Shown here: positions 52,788-61,255 of the stretch, in pieces
Position numbering within the stretch: the stretch's first letter is position 1
How the letters are laid out: each line of letters starts with the position of its first letter
Assembly (NCBI RefSeq): GCF_900637955.1
Contig: NZ_LR134476.1
Span: 124,001-188,000, forward strand
Origin: Trueperella bialowiezensis
Lineage (GTDB): Bacteria > Actinomycetota > Actinomycetes > Actinomycetales > Actinomycetaceae
Reading direction: 5' to 3'
Length of the DNA: 64,000 bases
Notes under the pieces: model-generated
Database searches by the model: none
Told to the model about the DNA's origin: nothing
The model's input: only the letters and a program-made list of their open reading frames with translations
Translations under genes and position numbers: made by a program

Positions 52788-53410
52788 GCTTCGCCCGCGT
52801 CTTTCATCTGCCGGTAGACGTGCACCATACGCTGTATCACGGTGATCAGTGCCAGTACCGCCAAGATCCACAGGCCGATGCCGATCACCCAATGCGGTGC
52901 GCCCAACATGGTGGCAATGACCAGTACGAGCGCGGCGACCAGCCGGTCTGCCCGCTCGGCGATCCCCACCGCAGCCGTGTAACCGACGCCCTCAGCACGT
53001 GCCCGTACGTACGGCACGATCGAGCCAGCCACGCATGCAGCGATCGCACCACTCACGACGGCAAGCCGCCACGCCTCATCAGCATGCCAGTACCCCCACA
53101 GGGCCAGAGCGGCGAAAATAGCGCCGTCCGATACCCGATCCATCGAGGAATCCAAGAAGGCGCCCCACTTTGACGTGGTGCCTGTCAGCCGGGCGATCTG
53201 ACCATCGAGGTTGTCAAAGATGACGAGGATGGTCGTGATAATCGTGCCTGCGAGCAACATGTTCTGCGGGAAGAAAAACAGCGCTGACAGACTCGACGCG
53301 ATTCCGCCCACCACCGTGACCGTGTTCGCGCTGATTCCCAGCTTGATAAACAGGCGGGCAATCGGACCGAATAACACCTGCGCCAGCGGGCGCCCCTTGC
53401 TCGATAACAT
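52784..53410 (-). CDS. pgsA: Phosphatidylinositol phosphate synthase (CDP-alcohol phosphotransferase)
   Basis: It joins inositol phosphate to CDP-diacylglycerol, giving the PI precursor for PIMs. The 208-residue protein has about six membrane helices. The CDP-alcohol phosphotransferase motif reads DNLDGQIARLTG, then SKWGAFLDSSMDRVSD, with the four conserved aspartates in DGxxAR...GxxxDxxxD. Context settles which alcohol is used: it sits directly before patA and pimA. The ATG overlaps the thrS stop in TAATG. The name pgsA follows actinobacterial use (pgsA1). Confidence 0.93.
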   Translation of the reverse strand: MLSSKGRPLAQVLFGPIARLFIKLGISANTVTVVGGIASSLSALFFFPQNMLLAGTIITTILVIFDNLDGQIARLTGTTSKWGAFLDSSMDRVSDGAIFAALALWGYWHADEAWRLAVVSGAIAACVAGSIVPYVRARAEGVGYTAAVGIAERADRLVAALVLVIATMLGAPHWVIGIGLWILAVLALITVIQRMVHVYRQMKDAGEA

Positions 53411-55425
53411 TACTGATTCACATGCGCTTCAATGTCGGCGACGATCCGCTCGATCGCCTCGTCGATCGGGATCCCGTTATCTTGCGAACCATCGCGCATA
53501 CGGAAACTTACCGCGCCGGCCTCGACGTCGTCGCCACCCGCGATGAGCGTGAACGGAATCTTGTCCTTCGACGCGTTGCGGATCTTCTTACCGAAGCGGT
53601 CATCAGACTTATCGACCTCCACTCGTACGCCACGGGCACGTAACCGAGCTGCGACGTCGTCGAGATAATCGTTGAACGCCTCGGCCACCGGTATGCAACG
53701 CACTTGCACGGGGGCAAGCCACGCTGGGAACTGGCCCGCATAGTGTTCGGTGAGCACACCGAAGAACCGCTCAATCGAGCCGAACAGTGCGCGGTGGATC
53801 ATGACCGGGCGCTGGCGCGAGCCGTCCGGAGCCGTGTATTCCAGCTCGAAACGTTCCGGCAAGTTGAAGTCCAGCTGGATGGTGGACATCTGCCACGTGC
53901 GCCCGAGCGCGTCCTTGGCCTGCACGGAGACTTTGGGACCGTAGAACGCGGCACCTTCGGGATCTGGAACCAGGTCTAGGCCAGAAGCCGTGCAGACCTC
54001 TTCCAGAATGCGGGTGGCTTCCTCCCACGTCTCGTCGTCGCCTACGTACTTGTTCGGATCCTTGGTGGACAGTTCGAGGTAGAAATCCTCCAGGCCGTAG
54101 TCCTTCAGCAGCGAGAGCACGAAGTCGAGAAGCGTGGTGAGCTCGTCTTTCATCTGTTCGCGCGTACAGTAAATATGCGCGTCATCCTGCGTAAAACCGC
54201 GAGCCCGCGTGAGCCCGTGCACCACACCGGAGGCTTCATTACGGTAGACCGTGCCGAACTCGAACAGGCGCAGCGGAAGCTCACGGTACGAGCGGCCGCG
54301 AGAGCGGAAGATAAGATTGTGCATCGGGCAGTTCATCGGCTTGAGATAGTAGTCCTGCCCCTGCTTGGTGATGTTGCCGTCGGCATCGCGTACCTCATCC
54401 ATGTGCATCGGCGGGTACATGCCATCGGCATAGAAGTCGAGGTGGCCGGAAATCTCGAACAGGTTCGCCTTCGTGATATGCGGGGTGTTGACGAAGGAAT
54501 AGCCCGCCTCCAGGTGCCGTTTGCGCGAGTATTCTTCCATGATCATTCGGATCATTCCGCCCTTGGGGTGGAAGACGGCAAGGCCTGAACCGATTTCGTC
54601 CGGGAAGGAGAACAGATCAAGTTCGGCGCCGAGCTTGCGATGATCGCGCTTTTGCGCTTCTTCGATCCGCTTCTTGTAATCCACCAGCTCTGCCTTGGAC
54701 GGCCACGCGGTGCCGTAGATGCGCTGGAGCGAATCGTTGGCCTGATCGCCACGCCAATAGGCGGCCGACGAACGGGTCAGCGCGAAACCGTTACCGATCA
54801 GTTTCGTCGAAGGCAGGTGCGGGCCGCGGCACAGGTCGGTCCACACCACCTCGCCCTTGCGGTTGACGTTGTCATACATCGTCAGCTCGCCGCCACCGAC
54901 TTCGATGGACGCACCTTCAGCGGCCTGATCGTTGTCAGCATCAGAGCCGCCCTTGAGCTGGACGAGCTCGAGCTTGTACGGCTGGTCGGCAAGCTCCGTG
55001 TGGGCGTCGTCGTCGGAAATGACCCTGCGGCAAAACCGCTGGCCCTCCTTGACGATCCGCTTCATGTCCTTTTCCAACTCCGCAAGAAGCTCGGGCGTGA
55101 CGGGATCGATATTGCCGAAATCGTAGTAAAAGCCGTCCGTAATAAACGGGCCGATACCCAGATTGACGTCTGGGAACTTGTTTTGCACAGCCTGGGCGAG
55201 AACGTGCGTGGCGGAATGCCGCAAAATATTGAGCCCATCTTGTTCGTGGATCGACACGCCCTCAACAACGGCCCCATCTGCAAAGCTGTACAGGTCCCGG
55301 TCTAAGTCCACTAATTCGCCATCAACCCGCAAAGCGACGATATCCCGATTCGCCGTATAGTGTTCGATGCCGGTGATTGGCTGGTCAATGTTCAGGGTCT
55401 CGCCGTCGATGACTAGGTTCGGCAC
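53410..55425 (-). CDS. thrS: Threonyl-tRNA synthetase
   Basis: ThrRS charges tRNA-Thr and edits serine. The 671-residue protein has the N-terminal TGS domain (about 1-65), the editing domain with the HxxxH of [13 protein letters not shown], and the class II core. The core has zinc ligands around [20 protein letters not shown] and motif 2 near [20 protein letters not shown]. An anticodon-binding C-terminal domain follows. The GTG at 55425 has GGAG five bases upstream. It starts a run of genes with overlapping ends (thrS-pgsA-patA-pimA-LemA-like-prsW). The histidine-triad gene often found between thrS and pgsA is absent. Confidence 0.96.
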   Translation of the reverse strand: MPNLVIDGETLNIDQPITGIEHYTANRDIVALRVDGELVDLDRDLYSFADGAVVEGVSIHEQDGLNILRHSATHVLAQAVQNKFPDVNLGIGPFITDGFYYDFGNIDPVTPELLAELEKDMKRIVKEGQRFCRRVISDDDAHTELADQPYKLELVQLKGGSDADNDQAAEGASIEVGGGELTMYDNVNRKGEVVWTDLCRGPHLPSTKLIGNGFALTRSSAAYWRGDQANDSLQRIYGTAWPSKAELVDYKKRIEEAQKRDHRKLGAELDLFSFPDEIGSGLAVFHPKGGMIRMIMEEYSRKRHLEAGYSFVNTPHITKANLFEISGHLDFYADGMYPPMHMDEVRDADGNITKQGQDYYLKPMNCPMHNLIFRSRGRSYRELPLRLFEFGTVYRNEASGVVHGLTRARGFTQDDAHIYCTREQMKDELTTLLDFVLSLLKDYGLEDFYLELSTKDPNKYVGDDETWEEATRILEEVCTASGLDLVPDPEGAAFYGPKVSVQAKDALGRTWQMSTIQLDFNLPERFELEYTAPDGSRQRPVMIHRALFGSIERFFGVLTEHYAGQFPAWLAPVQVRCIPVAEAFNDYLDDVAARLRARGVRVEVDKSDDRFGKKIRNASKDKIPFTLIAGGDDVEAGAVSFRMRDGSQDNGIPIDEAIERIVADIEAHVNQ

Positions 55426-55536
55426 AGGGGCTCCTTCCGCATAAATGTACGCACATACAAGGCACGCACGGGCTCAATCATACCCCTGACCGTGCCGCGC
55501 CCGGAACTTGGACATGTGAAGCCCCGCATACGGCGG

Positions 55537-55542
55537 TACGAT
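55537..55542 (+). promoter_or_regulatory. Candidate -10 box for sdaA (leaderless)
   Basis: TACGAT ends six bases before the sdaA ATG at 55549. There is no Shine-Dalgarno and no good -35. It fits the window's leaderless pattern. Confidence 0.3.
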
Positions 55543-55548
55543 CAGCTC

Positions 55549-56925
55549 ATGGCGTTGAGCGTGTTTGATCTTTTCAAGATAGGTATTGGTCCGTCGTCGT
55601 CCCACACGGTTGGCCCGATGATTGCGGCGGCGCGGTTTGCACGCAAACTTCCCGATACCGTGACGAAAGTGACGTGTACGCTCTACGGCTCGCTGGGTGC
55701 CACCGGGATTGGTCACGGCACGGACAAAGCGGTGATCCTCGGCCTTATGGGCGAAGATCCCGCTCACGTTGATCCGATTGAGGCCGACGACGCCGTCGCC
55801 CGCGTTCGCAAAAACCAGCGCCTCGCACTGGCTACCGCGGCGGGCACCAGCCCCATTGACTTCACGCCGGCAACCGACATCGTTTTGGTGGGTCGGACAG
55901 AGCTGCCTGGGCATCCCAATGGGATGACCTTCGTCGCTTGGCAGGGCACAGACCAGCTTCTTGCGGAAACGTACTATTCGGTGGGTGGCGGCTTCGTCGT
56001 CAACGCGGAAGATGCAGATAAGGAAGTCGCGCCCACGCACAGCCTGCCCTATCCGTTCACGACGGGGGCGCAGCTACTCGAGATTTGCGAAGCCACGGGC
56101 ATGTCAATCGCCGAGGTGGCACTGGAGAACGAGTTGGCGATGCGCACGCGCGCCGACATCTCCTCGGGGCTCGCGGATATTTGGCAGGTGATGGAAGAGT
56201 GCGTGTGCAACGGTTACACCCGTGAAGGTATCCTCCCTGGCGGGTTGAACGTGCTAAGGCGTGCCCCGGGCATGCACGCGTCGTTGAAAGCAGAGTCGTC
56301 CGGCACCGATCCCCTGCGCGCAATGGATTGGATCACCCTGTACGCGCTGGCTGTGAACGAGGAAAACGCCGGAGGCGGGCGTGTGGTGACCGCACCAACA
56401 AACGGCGCGGCCGGCATCATTCCCGCAGTTATGCACTATTGCCGCGACTTTCTGCCAGACTTCGGCCCGGCTGCCGTCGAAAAGTTCCTCCTGACCGCAG
56501 GCGCAATCGGCATGATCTTTAAAACAATGGCCTCAATTTCCGGGGCGGAAGTTGGCTGCCAAGGCGAGGTCGGTTCGGCGTGTTCAATGGCTGCCGCCGG
56601 GCTCGCCGCCGTCTTAGGCGGCACGCCCCAACAAGTCGAAAACGCCGCCGAAATCGCAATGGAACATAACCTTGGGCTCACCTGCGACCCTATTGGCGGG
56701 CTGGTTCAAATCCCGTGCATTGAACGCAACGCGATCGCCGCAATCAAAGCGGTGGCCGCCGCCCGTACGGCGATGCGCGGCGACGGCTCGCACATGGTCT
56801 CTCTCGACGACGTCATTACCACCATGCGCGAAACCGGCCGGGACATGCAGGCCAAGTACAAAGAGACCGCCCTTGGCGGGCTAGCCGTCCACGTCGGGCT
56901 CGGTGTCAACGTCGTCGAATGCTAG
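55549..56925 (+). CDS. sdaA: L-serine ammonia-lyase (iron-sulfur type)
   Basis: L-serine dehydratase deaminates serine to pyruvate. The 458-residue single-chain protein has the N-terminal beta domain with [20 protein letters not shown] and the C-terminal alpha domain. The [4Fe-4S] cysteines are visible in [16 protein letters not shown] (two) and [28 protein letters not shown] and the GSMDAD-like [19 protein letters not shown] are also family segments. The ATG at 55549 begins the conserved domain ([16 protein letters not shown]); a frame from 55492 adds 19 unlikely residues. Its stop shares CTAG with the convergent response-regulator gene. Confidence 0.95.
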   Translation: MALSVFDLFKIGIGPSSSHTVGPMIAAARFARKLPDTVTKVTCTLYGSLGATGIGHGTDKAVILGLMGEDPAHVDPIEADDAVARVRKNQRLALATAAGTSPIDFTPATDIVLVGRTELPGHPNGMTFVAWQGTDQLLAETYYSVGGGFVVNAEDADKEVAPTHSLPYPFTTGAQLLEICEATGMSIAEVALENELAMRTRADISSGLADIWQVMEECVCNGYTREGILPGGLNVLRRAPGMHASLKAESSGTDPLRAMDWITLYALAVNEENAGGGRVVTAPTNGAAGIIPAVMHYCRDFLPDFGPAAVEKFLLTAGAIGMIFKTMASISGAEVGCQGEVGSACSMAAAGLAAVLGGTPQQVENAAEIAMEHNLGLTCDPIGGLVQIPCIERNAIAAIKAVAAARTAMRGDGSHMVSLDDVITTMRETGRDMQAKYKETALGGLAVHVGLGVNVVEC

Positions 56926-57575
56926 TCAATACCGCGAGCGGCCGCCCAGCGGGACAGCTCTTTCCGGTTCGATAATTGCAGCTTGCGCAGGCACGCCGAC
57001 ACGTGGGTCTCAATCGTCTTCACCGAGATGAAGAGCTCTGCCGCCGCCTCTTTGTAGGTGTAGCCGCGGGCGATGAGCCGCATGACTTCTTGTTCGCGAG
57101 CCGAAAGCCTGTCGAGTTCCTCGTCTTGGTCGGCAACGGCTGCCGCGCTCGTTCCGAAGGCATCCAACACGAAACCGGCAAGCTTGGGCGAAAACGCGGC
57201 ATCTCCAGCCATCACCCGCTGCATCGCCTCGATAAGCTCCGTACTGTTAATCGACTTCGTGACGTAGCCGCGAGCTCCGGCGCGAATCACTGAGACGACG
57301 TCGTCGGCAGCGTCCGACACCGACAGGGCGAGAAACCGTGGTTTGTTGCCGTGCCCGGTAAACACGCGTCGCAGCACTTCGGCTCCCCCGCCACCGTGTC
57401 CGCCGGGTAGATGAACATCGAGAAGCACGACGTCGGAGGGAACCGTAGCGATGACGTCCACCGCTTCATCGACGCTTGCGGCCTGCCCCACTACCTGGAT
57501 CCCGTCGTGCGCGTCGATTTGGGCGATGATACCCGCCCGTACCAGATCGTGATCATCAACCACAATGACCCTCAT
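56922..57575 (-). CDS. NarL/LuxR-family response regulator
   Basis: The 217-residue protein is a two-component response regulator. The receiver domain (1-120) has the acidic pair in [13 protein letters not shown] (Asp8/9), the phosphorylated Asp in [11 protein letters not shown] (about 54) and Lys in GYVTKSI. The C-terminal HTH of LuxR type is [20 protein letters not shown] and [19 protein letters not shown]. It overlaps the PspC-kinase gene in ATGA, so they are one operon, and it probably controls the divergent PspC gene and itself. Its stop interlocks with that of sdaA. Confidence 0.94.
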   Translation of the reverse strand: MRVIVVDDHDLVRAGIIAQIDAHDGIQVVGQAASVDEAVDVIATVPSDVVLLDVHLPGGHGGGGAEVLRRVFTGHGNKPRFLALSVSDAADDVVSVIRAGARGYVTKSINSTELIEAMQRVMAGDAAFSPKLAGFVLDAFGTSAAAVADQDEELDRLSAREQEVMRLIARGYTYKEAAAELFISVKTIETHVSACLRKLQLSNRKELSRWAAARGID

Positions 57576-58780
57576 AAGCTCTCCTCCCTACGGTTGTCTG
57601 CCTGCGGGTTTAACTGAAGATGCACTTCCGTGCCGCCCGATTGCAAGGGCGTGCGGATTGTTGCCCGGCCGCCGGCCCGTTCCATCCGCCCATAAATCGA
57701 ATGCCGGATCCCGATCCGATCCTCTGCCACGGCGCCCAGATCGAAGCCGGCTCCCCGGTCGCGGATCCACACATCGGCACCCTCGCCGAGCTCGCCGTAG
57801 ACCGAGACCGGACCTTCTCCGTGTTTGCATGCGTTCGTCAGCGCTTCGCCCGCAGCTTCAATGAGGGCTCGGCCTGCCGGTGTGGGTTGCTGATCGCCGG
57901 TGATCACGACGTCGATTTCCACCCCGTAAGCATTCTCCACGTCACGTGCCTTCGCCGTCAACGCGTCAGCTAGGGACGTGTCCGCATCCGCACGGTTCGA
58001 ATACAGGTAATCACGCAGCTCCTGTTCCTGTTGTCGAGCCAACACACGCACCTCGTGCGGACTGTCGGCACGAGCCCGGATAAGGGCCAACGTCTGCAAG
58101 ACCGAATCGTGCAAGTGGGCGGCAATATCTGCGCGAGTTTCTTCGCGTATACGCTGCTCATCGATCTCTTTGACGAGCGTGGCGGAACGAGCCAATGCCG
58201 GATAGAGCACAAAAGCTGCCGCCGCTAGCACCGCAATCCCGCTCAAAATCGCCGTCTCAAACGTGCTGCTCGGCCTGCTGTTCGTCACCAAAATAATCGC
58301 ACCGAGAGCCGCAATAACCAGACCTGCCAGCATCGTGGCAGTCGACGCACGCGAACCCCGGCTACTCCACGCGATTCCCGCACCGACGACAATCAACGCC
58401 ACGCAAAGAGCGTTCATCACGTAGAGATTACCGGCTCCGATGATCAGGCCAAACACGATGATTGCAAGAAGGAAAATAAGTGCAGCCGCCGTCAACTTCG
58501 ACGAATCCGGCCGTAATTTCACCAACGGTTTTGCTAGCCGCTGGTTTTCTACTGCGACGGCGGGCCGCTCGCGCGGCGTCGTCAATGCGAGCGCAACGTA
58601 AATAACCGGAACGATACCCGTCCACGCCAACGCAACACAGCCAAGTCGCCAGGCCCACGTTTTCCCGCCAAGGTGCACCGCGAGCCCCCGGCACACGCCT
58701 GCCACCATCATCGGCTCACGGCGAGCCAGCTCCGGGCGTTGCCGTGCCCACGGTGCTCGTAAATCAGAATATGTGTTCAC
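57572..58780 (-). CDS. Histidine kinase with N-terminal PspC domain
   Basis: The 402-residue membrane sensor has an N-terminal PspC domain (about 15-70, REPMMVAGVCRGLAVHLGGK and AWTGIVPVIYVALALT), several further membrane helices (about 95-195) and a NarL-type kinase core. The phosphorylated histidine lies in IAAHLHDSVLQTLALIRARA (about 222-225). The ATPase domain has EAAGEALTNACKHG (N box) and VWIRDRGAGFD (G box). PspC-containing kinases sense envelope stress in several actinobacteria, but the signal here is unknown. The GTG start has no Shine-Dalgarno. It is divergent from the second PspC gene. Confidence 0.93.
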   Translation of the reverse strand: MNTYSDLRAPWARQRPELARREPMMVAGVCRGLAVHLGGKTWAWRLGCVALAWTGIVPVIYVALALTTPRERPAVAVENQRLAKPLVKLRPDSSKLTAAALIFLLAIIVFGLIIGAGNLYVMNALCVALIVVGAGIAWSSRGSRASTATMLAGLVIAALGAIILVTNSRPSSTFETAILSGIAVLAAAAFVLYPALARSATLVKEIDEQRIREETRADIAAHLHDSVLQTLALIRARADSPHEVRVLARQQEQELRDYLYSNRADADTSLADALTAKARDVENAYGVEIDVVITGDQQPTPAGRALIEAAGEALTNACKHGEGPVSVYGELGEGADVWIRDRGAGFDLGAVAEDRIGIRHSIYGRMERAGGRATIRTPLQSGGTEVHLQLNPQADNRREESL

Positions 58781-58828
58781 GGTTTAAGGCTCTCACCGAT
58801 GCGCTCAAAGTCCAAGGAATAAGGCGAA

Positions 58829-58857
58829 AATCAGGGAAGAATCAGGGGTGTTAAGGG
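58829..58857. promoter_or_regulatory. Direct repeats phased by one helical turn between the PspC genes
   Basis: AATCAGGG occurs at 58829-58836 and again at 58840-58847, exactly 11 bases apart. A weaker TTAAGGG follows at 58851-58857. The region separates the kinase gene (minus) from the PspC membrane protein gene (plus). Phased direct repeats of this kind suit a dimeric response regulator such as the adjacent NarL-type protein. The repeat is certain; binding is inferred. Confidence 0.5.
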
Positions 58858-58892
58858 TCGCTGAGGTCGGCCATTTAGCGAAGACTTAAGCC

Positions 58893-60236
58893 ATGAACAT
58901 TTTCGACAAGATTCGTTCCCGTCCGATCCGGCGTACCCCAGACAGATTACTCGGTGGAGTATGCGCCGGGCTCGCACACAGGTGGGGGCTCTCCCCCGCC
59001 ATCGTGCGCATCCTCGCACTACTCATCATTCCAGTCGGCGGTCTTGGGCTATTGGTGTACGGGCTAGGCTGGCTATTCATTCCCGACTACGACACCGAAG
59101 ACATCGTCGCGGAGCGAGCTTTGCGTGACCCCGATTCCACGTTAGCCGCCGGAATCGTTCTCACCCTCCTTGGATTACTGGCATTCGTTCCGTTTACCGT
59201 GTTTTGGCTCGGACTTTTCATGGATGTCCGCGGCGGCGAATGGTTCTTCATCCTCGTGTTTATCGTCGCTGTGATCGCCCTTCTCGCTGTGATCCGCATG
59301 CGTATGAAAGCTCAAGCGCACACGTACGTGCCAAGCGAGCCGGCGTACACTGCCGCGCCCACCCAGCCATTCGTCTCCCCGGAACCCGCACCTAAAAAGC
59401 TGCGCAAACGCAAAGTAACTCCGGCAATATCACATCGCTACGCAACAGCGTTCACCGCACTGGCACTCGCGGGAGCAGCTCTCGCACTCCTTTTTACCGG
59501 CAGGTACCTGGCAAGCATTCTCATGGCGCTATCTGTAGCGCTCGGTATCCTGGCTCTCGGCGTTTTCCTCGCGGGTATCCGAGGCAAACGTGCAACATGG
59601 CTCACAGCACTAACCTGGCTGATCGGATTTCCCACAGCGATCGCACTGGCTGTATCGCTTGTGATTCCCACGAGGTTTTTACTGGCGGAAAACCTGAAGG
59701 TCTTCCACTACGACGACGGGACCACGACGCCGTCGCTGTTCTACCGCCACACATCCCAGGTCACCAAGCCGATCTCAAAGAACGCCATCACCGATGTTGA
59801 TACGCTCGCGGTTCATAACGGCCTACGTATCGTGTCCGAGGACGTTCCGGTCATTTACCGGCTTACTCGAGATGAGGAAGCTCTTGGGCCTTCCCGCATC
59901 TTCTACGCCACACTCAGGCCATGGAAACTTGTCCACGACGGCAACGAACTACTCACACCGATGGCTGTGGAATCTCCCGATCTGTATGAGGACGTCCTGG
60001 CTCACTACGGGGCTCACGACAACCTAGAACCCGGTGACACCATTGAGGTTCATAGCCCGGCCGCCGTCGCAGATCCGGATAAGGCCACCGTGATTTCTAT
60101 CCGCTATGCCTACGGCGACTTCGAATTCCATGGAGAAAGTCCGGGCGACATGCCGTGGAGCCAGTGGCTAGAGTCCGCAACCCCGGCTGAAACCCCTGAA
60201 CAGCAAGCAACCACCACGACGACGGAAGGACAGTAA
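58893..60236 (+). CDS. PspC-domain membrane protein
   Basis: The 447-residue protein has an N-terminal PspC domain (about 8-65: PDRLLGGVCAGLAHRWGLSP, then LLVYGLGWLFIPDYDTED) and about six more membrane helices (about 85-265). A C-terminal part of about 170 residues is probably extracytoplasmic. That part has FHYDDGTTTPSLFYRHTSQV and may be similar to LiaF-type C-terminal domains, though I cannot confirm this. It faces the PspC-kinase gene and is likely part of its regulon. The ATG is preceded by CTTAAGCC; the kinase start has CTTAAACC in the same place, so the two starts resemble each other. It precedes a 79-residue gene with no gap. Confidence 0.88.
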   Translation: MNIFDKIRSRPIRRTPDRLLGGVCAGLAHRWGLSPAIVRILALLIIPVGGLGLLVYGLGWLFIPDYDTEDIVAERALRDPDSTLAAGIVLTLLGLLAFVPFTVFWLGLFMDVRGGEWFFILVFIVAVIALLAVIRMRMKAQAHTYVPSEPAYTAAPTQPFVSPEPAPKKLRKRKVTPAISHRYATAFTALALAGAALALLFTGRYLASILMALSVALGILALGVFLAGIRGKRATWLTALTWLIGFPTAIALAVSLVIPTRFLLAENLKVFHYDDGTTTPSLFYRHTSQVTKPISKNAITDVDTLAVHNGLRIVSEDVPVIYRLTRDEEALGPSRIFYATLRPWKLVHDGNELLTPMAVESPDLYEDVLAHYGAHDNLEPGDTIEVHSPAAVADPDKATVISIRYAYGDFEFHGESPGDMPWSQWLESATPAETPEQQATTTTTEGQ

Positions 60237-60476
60237 ATGCGTGCAACCACATCAACACTTGGGGCATTCGGAATCATCACGGCCGTTTCTGGCGTCATCC
60301 GGGCAGCCGGAGCGCAGATCGACGCCCGGGTGATCGTTATCGCAGCGCTGTTAATCTTGGCAGCCCTGCTGGCCATCAGCGCATTCGTTGGACCCAAAGC
60401 ACCCGAGGCTGCCGACGGCGACGACGTCAGCGCTGACGTGCATGCGAGCGCCGAGGCGGACGCCGCGTCCATCTAG
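60237..60476 (+). CDS. Small two-helix membrane protein in the PspC operon
   Basis: The 79-residue protein has two likely membrane helices (LGAFGIITAVSGVIRAAG, about 8-25, and VIVIAALLILAALLAISAFV, about 32-51) and an acidic tail (EAADGDDVSADVHASAEADA). I do not recognise a family. The ATG follows the PspC-gene stop directly (TAAATG), so it is almost certainly co-translated and probably part of the same envelope-stress unit. The four-copy interleaved repeat begins 10 bases after its stop. Confidence 0.75.
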   Translation: MRATTSTLGAFGIITAVSGVIRAAGAQIDARVIVIAALLILAALLAISAFVGPKAPEAADGDDVSADVHASAEADAASI

Positions 60477-60485
60477 CGCCGTACG

Positions 60486-60568
60486 GTTCCCGGGGTACAC
60501 GTTCACTTCCGGGGGTAGCAGATCCGGCGATTTGTCTACCCCGGGAACGCAACGGGTACCCCCGGAAC
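60486..60568. repeat. Four interleaved copies of an 11-base motif (A B A' B')
   Basis: The motif TTCC(C/G)GGGGTA occurs at 60487-60497 (A) and 60507-60517 (B). Its reverse complement occurs at 60537-60547 (A') and 60557-60567 (B'). A pairs perfectly with A' (12 bases, with the flanking g/c) and B with B'. The pairs interleave, so an RNA could form a pseudoknot or alternate hairpins. The spacing of A-B and A'-B' is 20 bases each, and the whole is symmetric about 60527. It lies between the PspC operon and the tRNA cluster and may act as a terminator, operator or mobile palindrome. Sequence is certain; function is open. Confidence 0.85.
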
Positions 60569-60611
60569 GCTAAGGCCGAGCCTGCGCTACCCCACGCACC
60601 GCGCAGATAAG

Positions 60612-60639
60612 CAAAAAGCCCCGGGCAAAGCCGGGGCTT
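60612..60639 (-). terminator. Intrinsic terminator after the tRNA-Val(GAC) gene
   Basis: On the minus strand AGCCCCGG and CCGGGGCT pair across a six-base loop, and TTTTT follows (stem 60617-60638). It lies immediately after the encoded CCA of the tRNA. It is the most classical intrinsic terminator in the window and ends the Gly-Cys-Val tRNA transcript. Confidence 0.85.
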
Positions 60640-60715
60640 GGTGGGCGATACTGGACTCGAACCAGTGACCTCTTCCGTGTCGGGGAAGCGCGCTAACCAA
60701 CTGCGCCAATCGCCC
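60639..60715 (-). tRNA. tRNA-Val (anticodon GAC), with C at position 33
   Basis: The minus strand folds into a cloverleaf with acceptor GGGCGAT/ATCGCCC, an encoded CCA, a T-loop GTTCGAGTC and the anticodon loop CCGACAC between CTTCC and GGAAG. The anticodon GAC reads Val codons GUC and GUU. Position 33 should be U in almost all tRNAs but here is C, from the plus-strand g at 60682. The partner Val gene at 61060 has a normal U33. It is the last gene of a minus-strand tRNA set with the terminator directly behind. Confidence 0.9.
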
Positions 60716-60726
60716 TAGTGATTGAG

Positions 60727-60797
60727 AGGTGGGTACGGGATTCGAACCCGTGTATACGGCTTTGCAGGCCGCTGCCTCGCCTCTCGGCCAACCCACC
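60727..60797 (-). tRNA. tRNA-Cys (anticodon GCA)
   Basis: The minus strand gives acceptor GGTGGGT/ACCCACC, D arm, anticodon loop CTGCAAA between GCGGC and GCCGT, and T arm GTTCGAATC. The anticodon is GCA. CCA is not encoded, as is common for some actinobacterial tRNAs. It lies 11 bases from tRNA-Val(GAC) and 35 from tRNA-Gly, so all three likely share a transcript. Confidence 0.95.
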
Positions 60798-60832
60798 AGG
60801 AGTTGAAGCGGACACCCGCTTTATGGCCATCG

Positions 60833-60905
60833 AGCGGACGACGGGATTCGAACCCGCGACCCCCACCTTGGCAAGGTGGTGCTCTACCAGCTGAGCTACG
60901 TCCGC
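60833..60905 (-). tRNA. tRNA-Gly (anticodon GCC)
   Basis: The minus strand folds with acceptor GCGGACG/CGTCCGC, D loop AGCTGGTAGA, anticodon loop TTGCCAA between CCACC and GGTGG, and T arm GTTCGAATC. The anticodon GCC reads GGC and GGU. CCA is not encoded. It is first in the Gly-Cys-Val order, with the promoter candidate just upstream. Confidence 0.95.
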
Positions 60906-60929
60906 GAACTCTCGTTTGAGTGCTTGACT

Positions 60930-60935
60930 AATATA
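60930..60935 (-). promoter_or_regulatory. Candidate -10 box for the tRNA cluster
   Basis: TATATT on the minus strand lies about 25 bases before the 5' end of tRNA-Gly, a good place for the -10 box of the Gly-Cys-Val cluster. No strong -35 was found. The 154 bases between tRNA-Gly and the plus-strand tRNA-Val hold only this candidate. Confidence 0.4.
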
Positions 60936-61059
60936 GCCAGTTAGCCTCGAGAAAGTCTAATCCTGAAAACATGATGTGTGCCACCACGATACTGGTTTGC
61001 GCAAAGGCGGCCAGGTCGGCTATTGTCAGTGGGCAGTTGGTTATTGCCAGCTCATCTTA

Positions 61060-61134
61060 GGGCGATTAGCGTAGTGGTAGCGCGCTTCCTTCACACGGAA
61101 GAGGTCACTGGTTCGATCCCAGTATCGCCCACCA
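61060..61134 (+). tRNA. tRNA-Val (anticodon CAC)
   Basis: The plus strand folds with acceptor GGGCGAT/ATCGCCC, an encoded CCA, anticodon loop TTCACAC between CTTCC and GGAAG (normal U33), and T arm GTTCGATCC. The anticodon CAC reads GUG. Most of the sequence is shared with the tRNA-Val(GAC) gene on the other strand, suggesting a duplicate that diverged in the anticodon. Confidence 0.95.
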
Positions 61135-61255
61135 CATCGGATTGTTATCCACCGCATCGCGCGAGCCTCGTTGCACTGCCGCGGCCATCAGCGAAAAAGC
61201 ACACATCACAGTGTTTTGGCATAAAGTTTTGCCGCAAACATGAGAGTCTTAAGGC

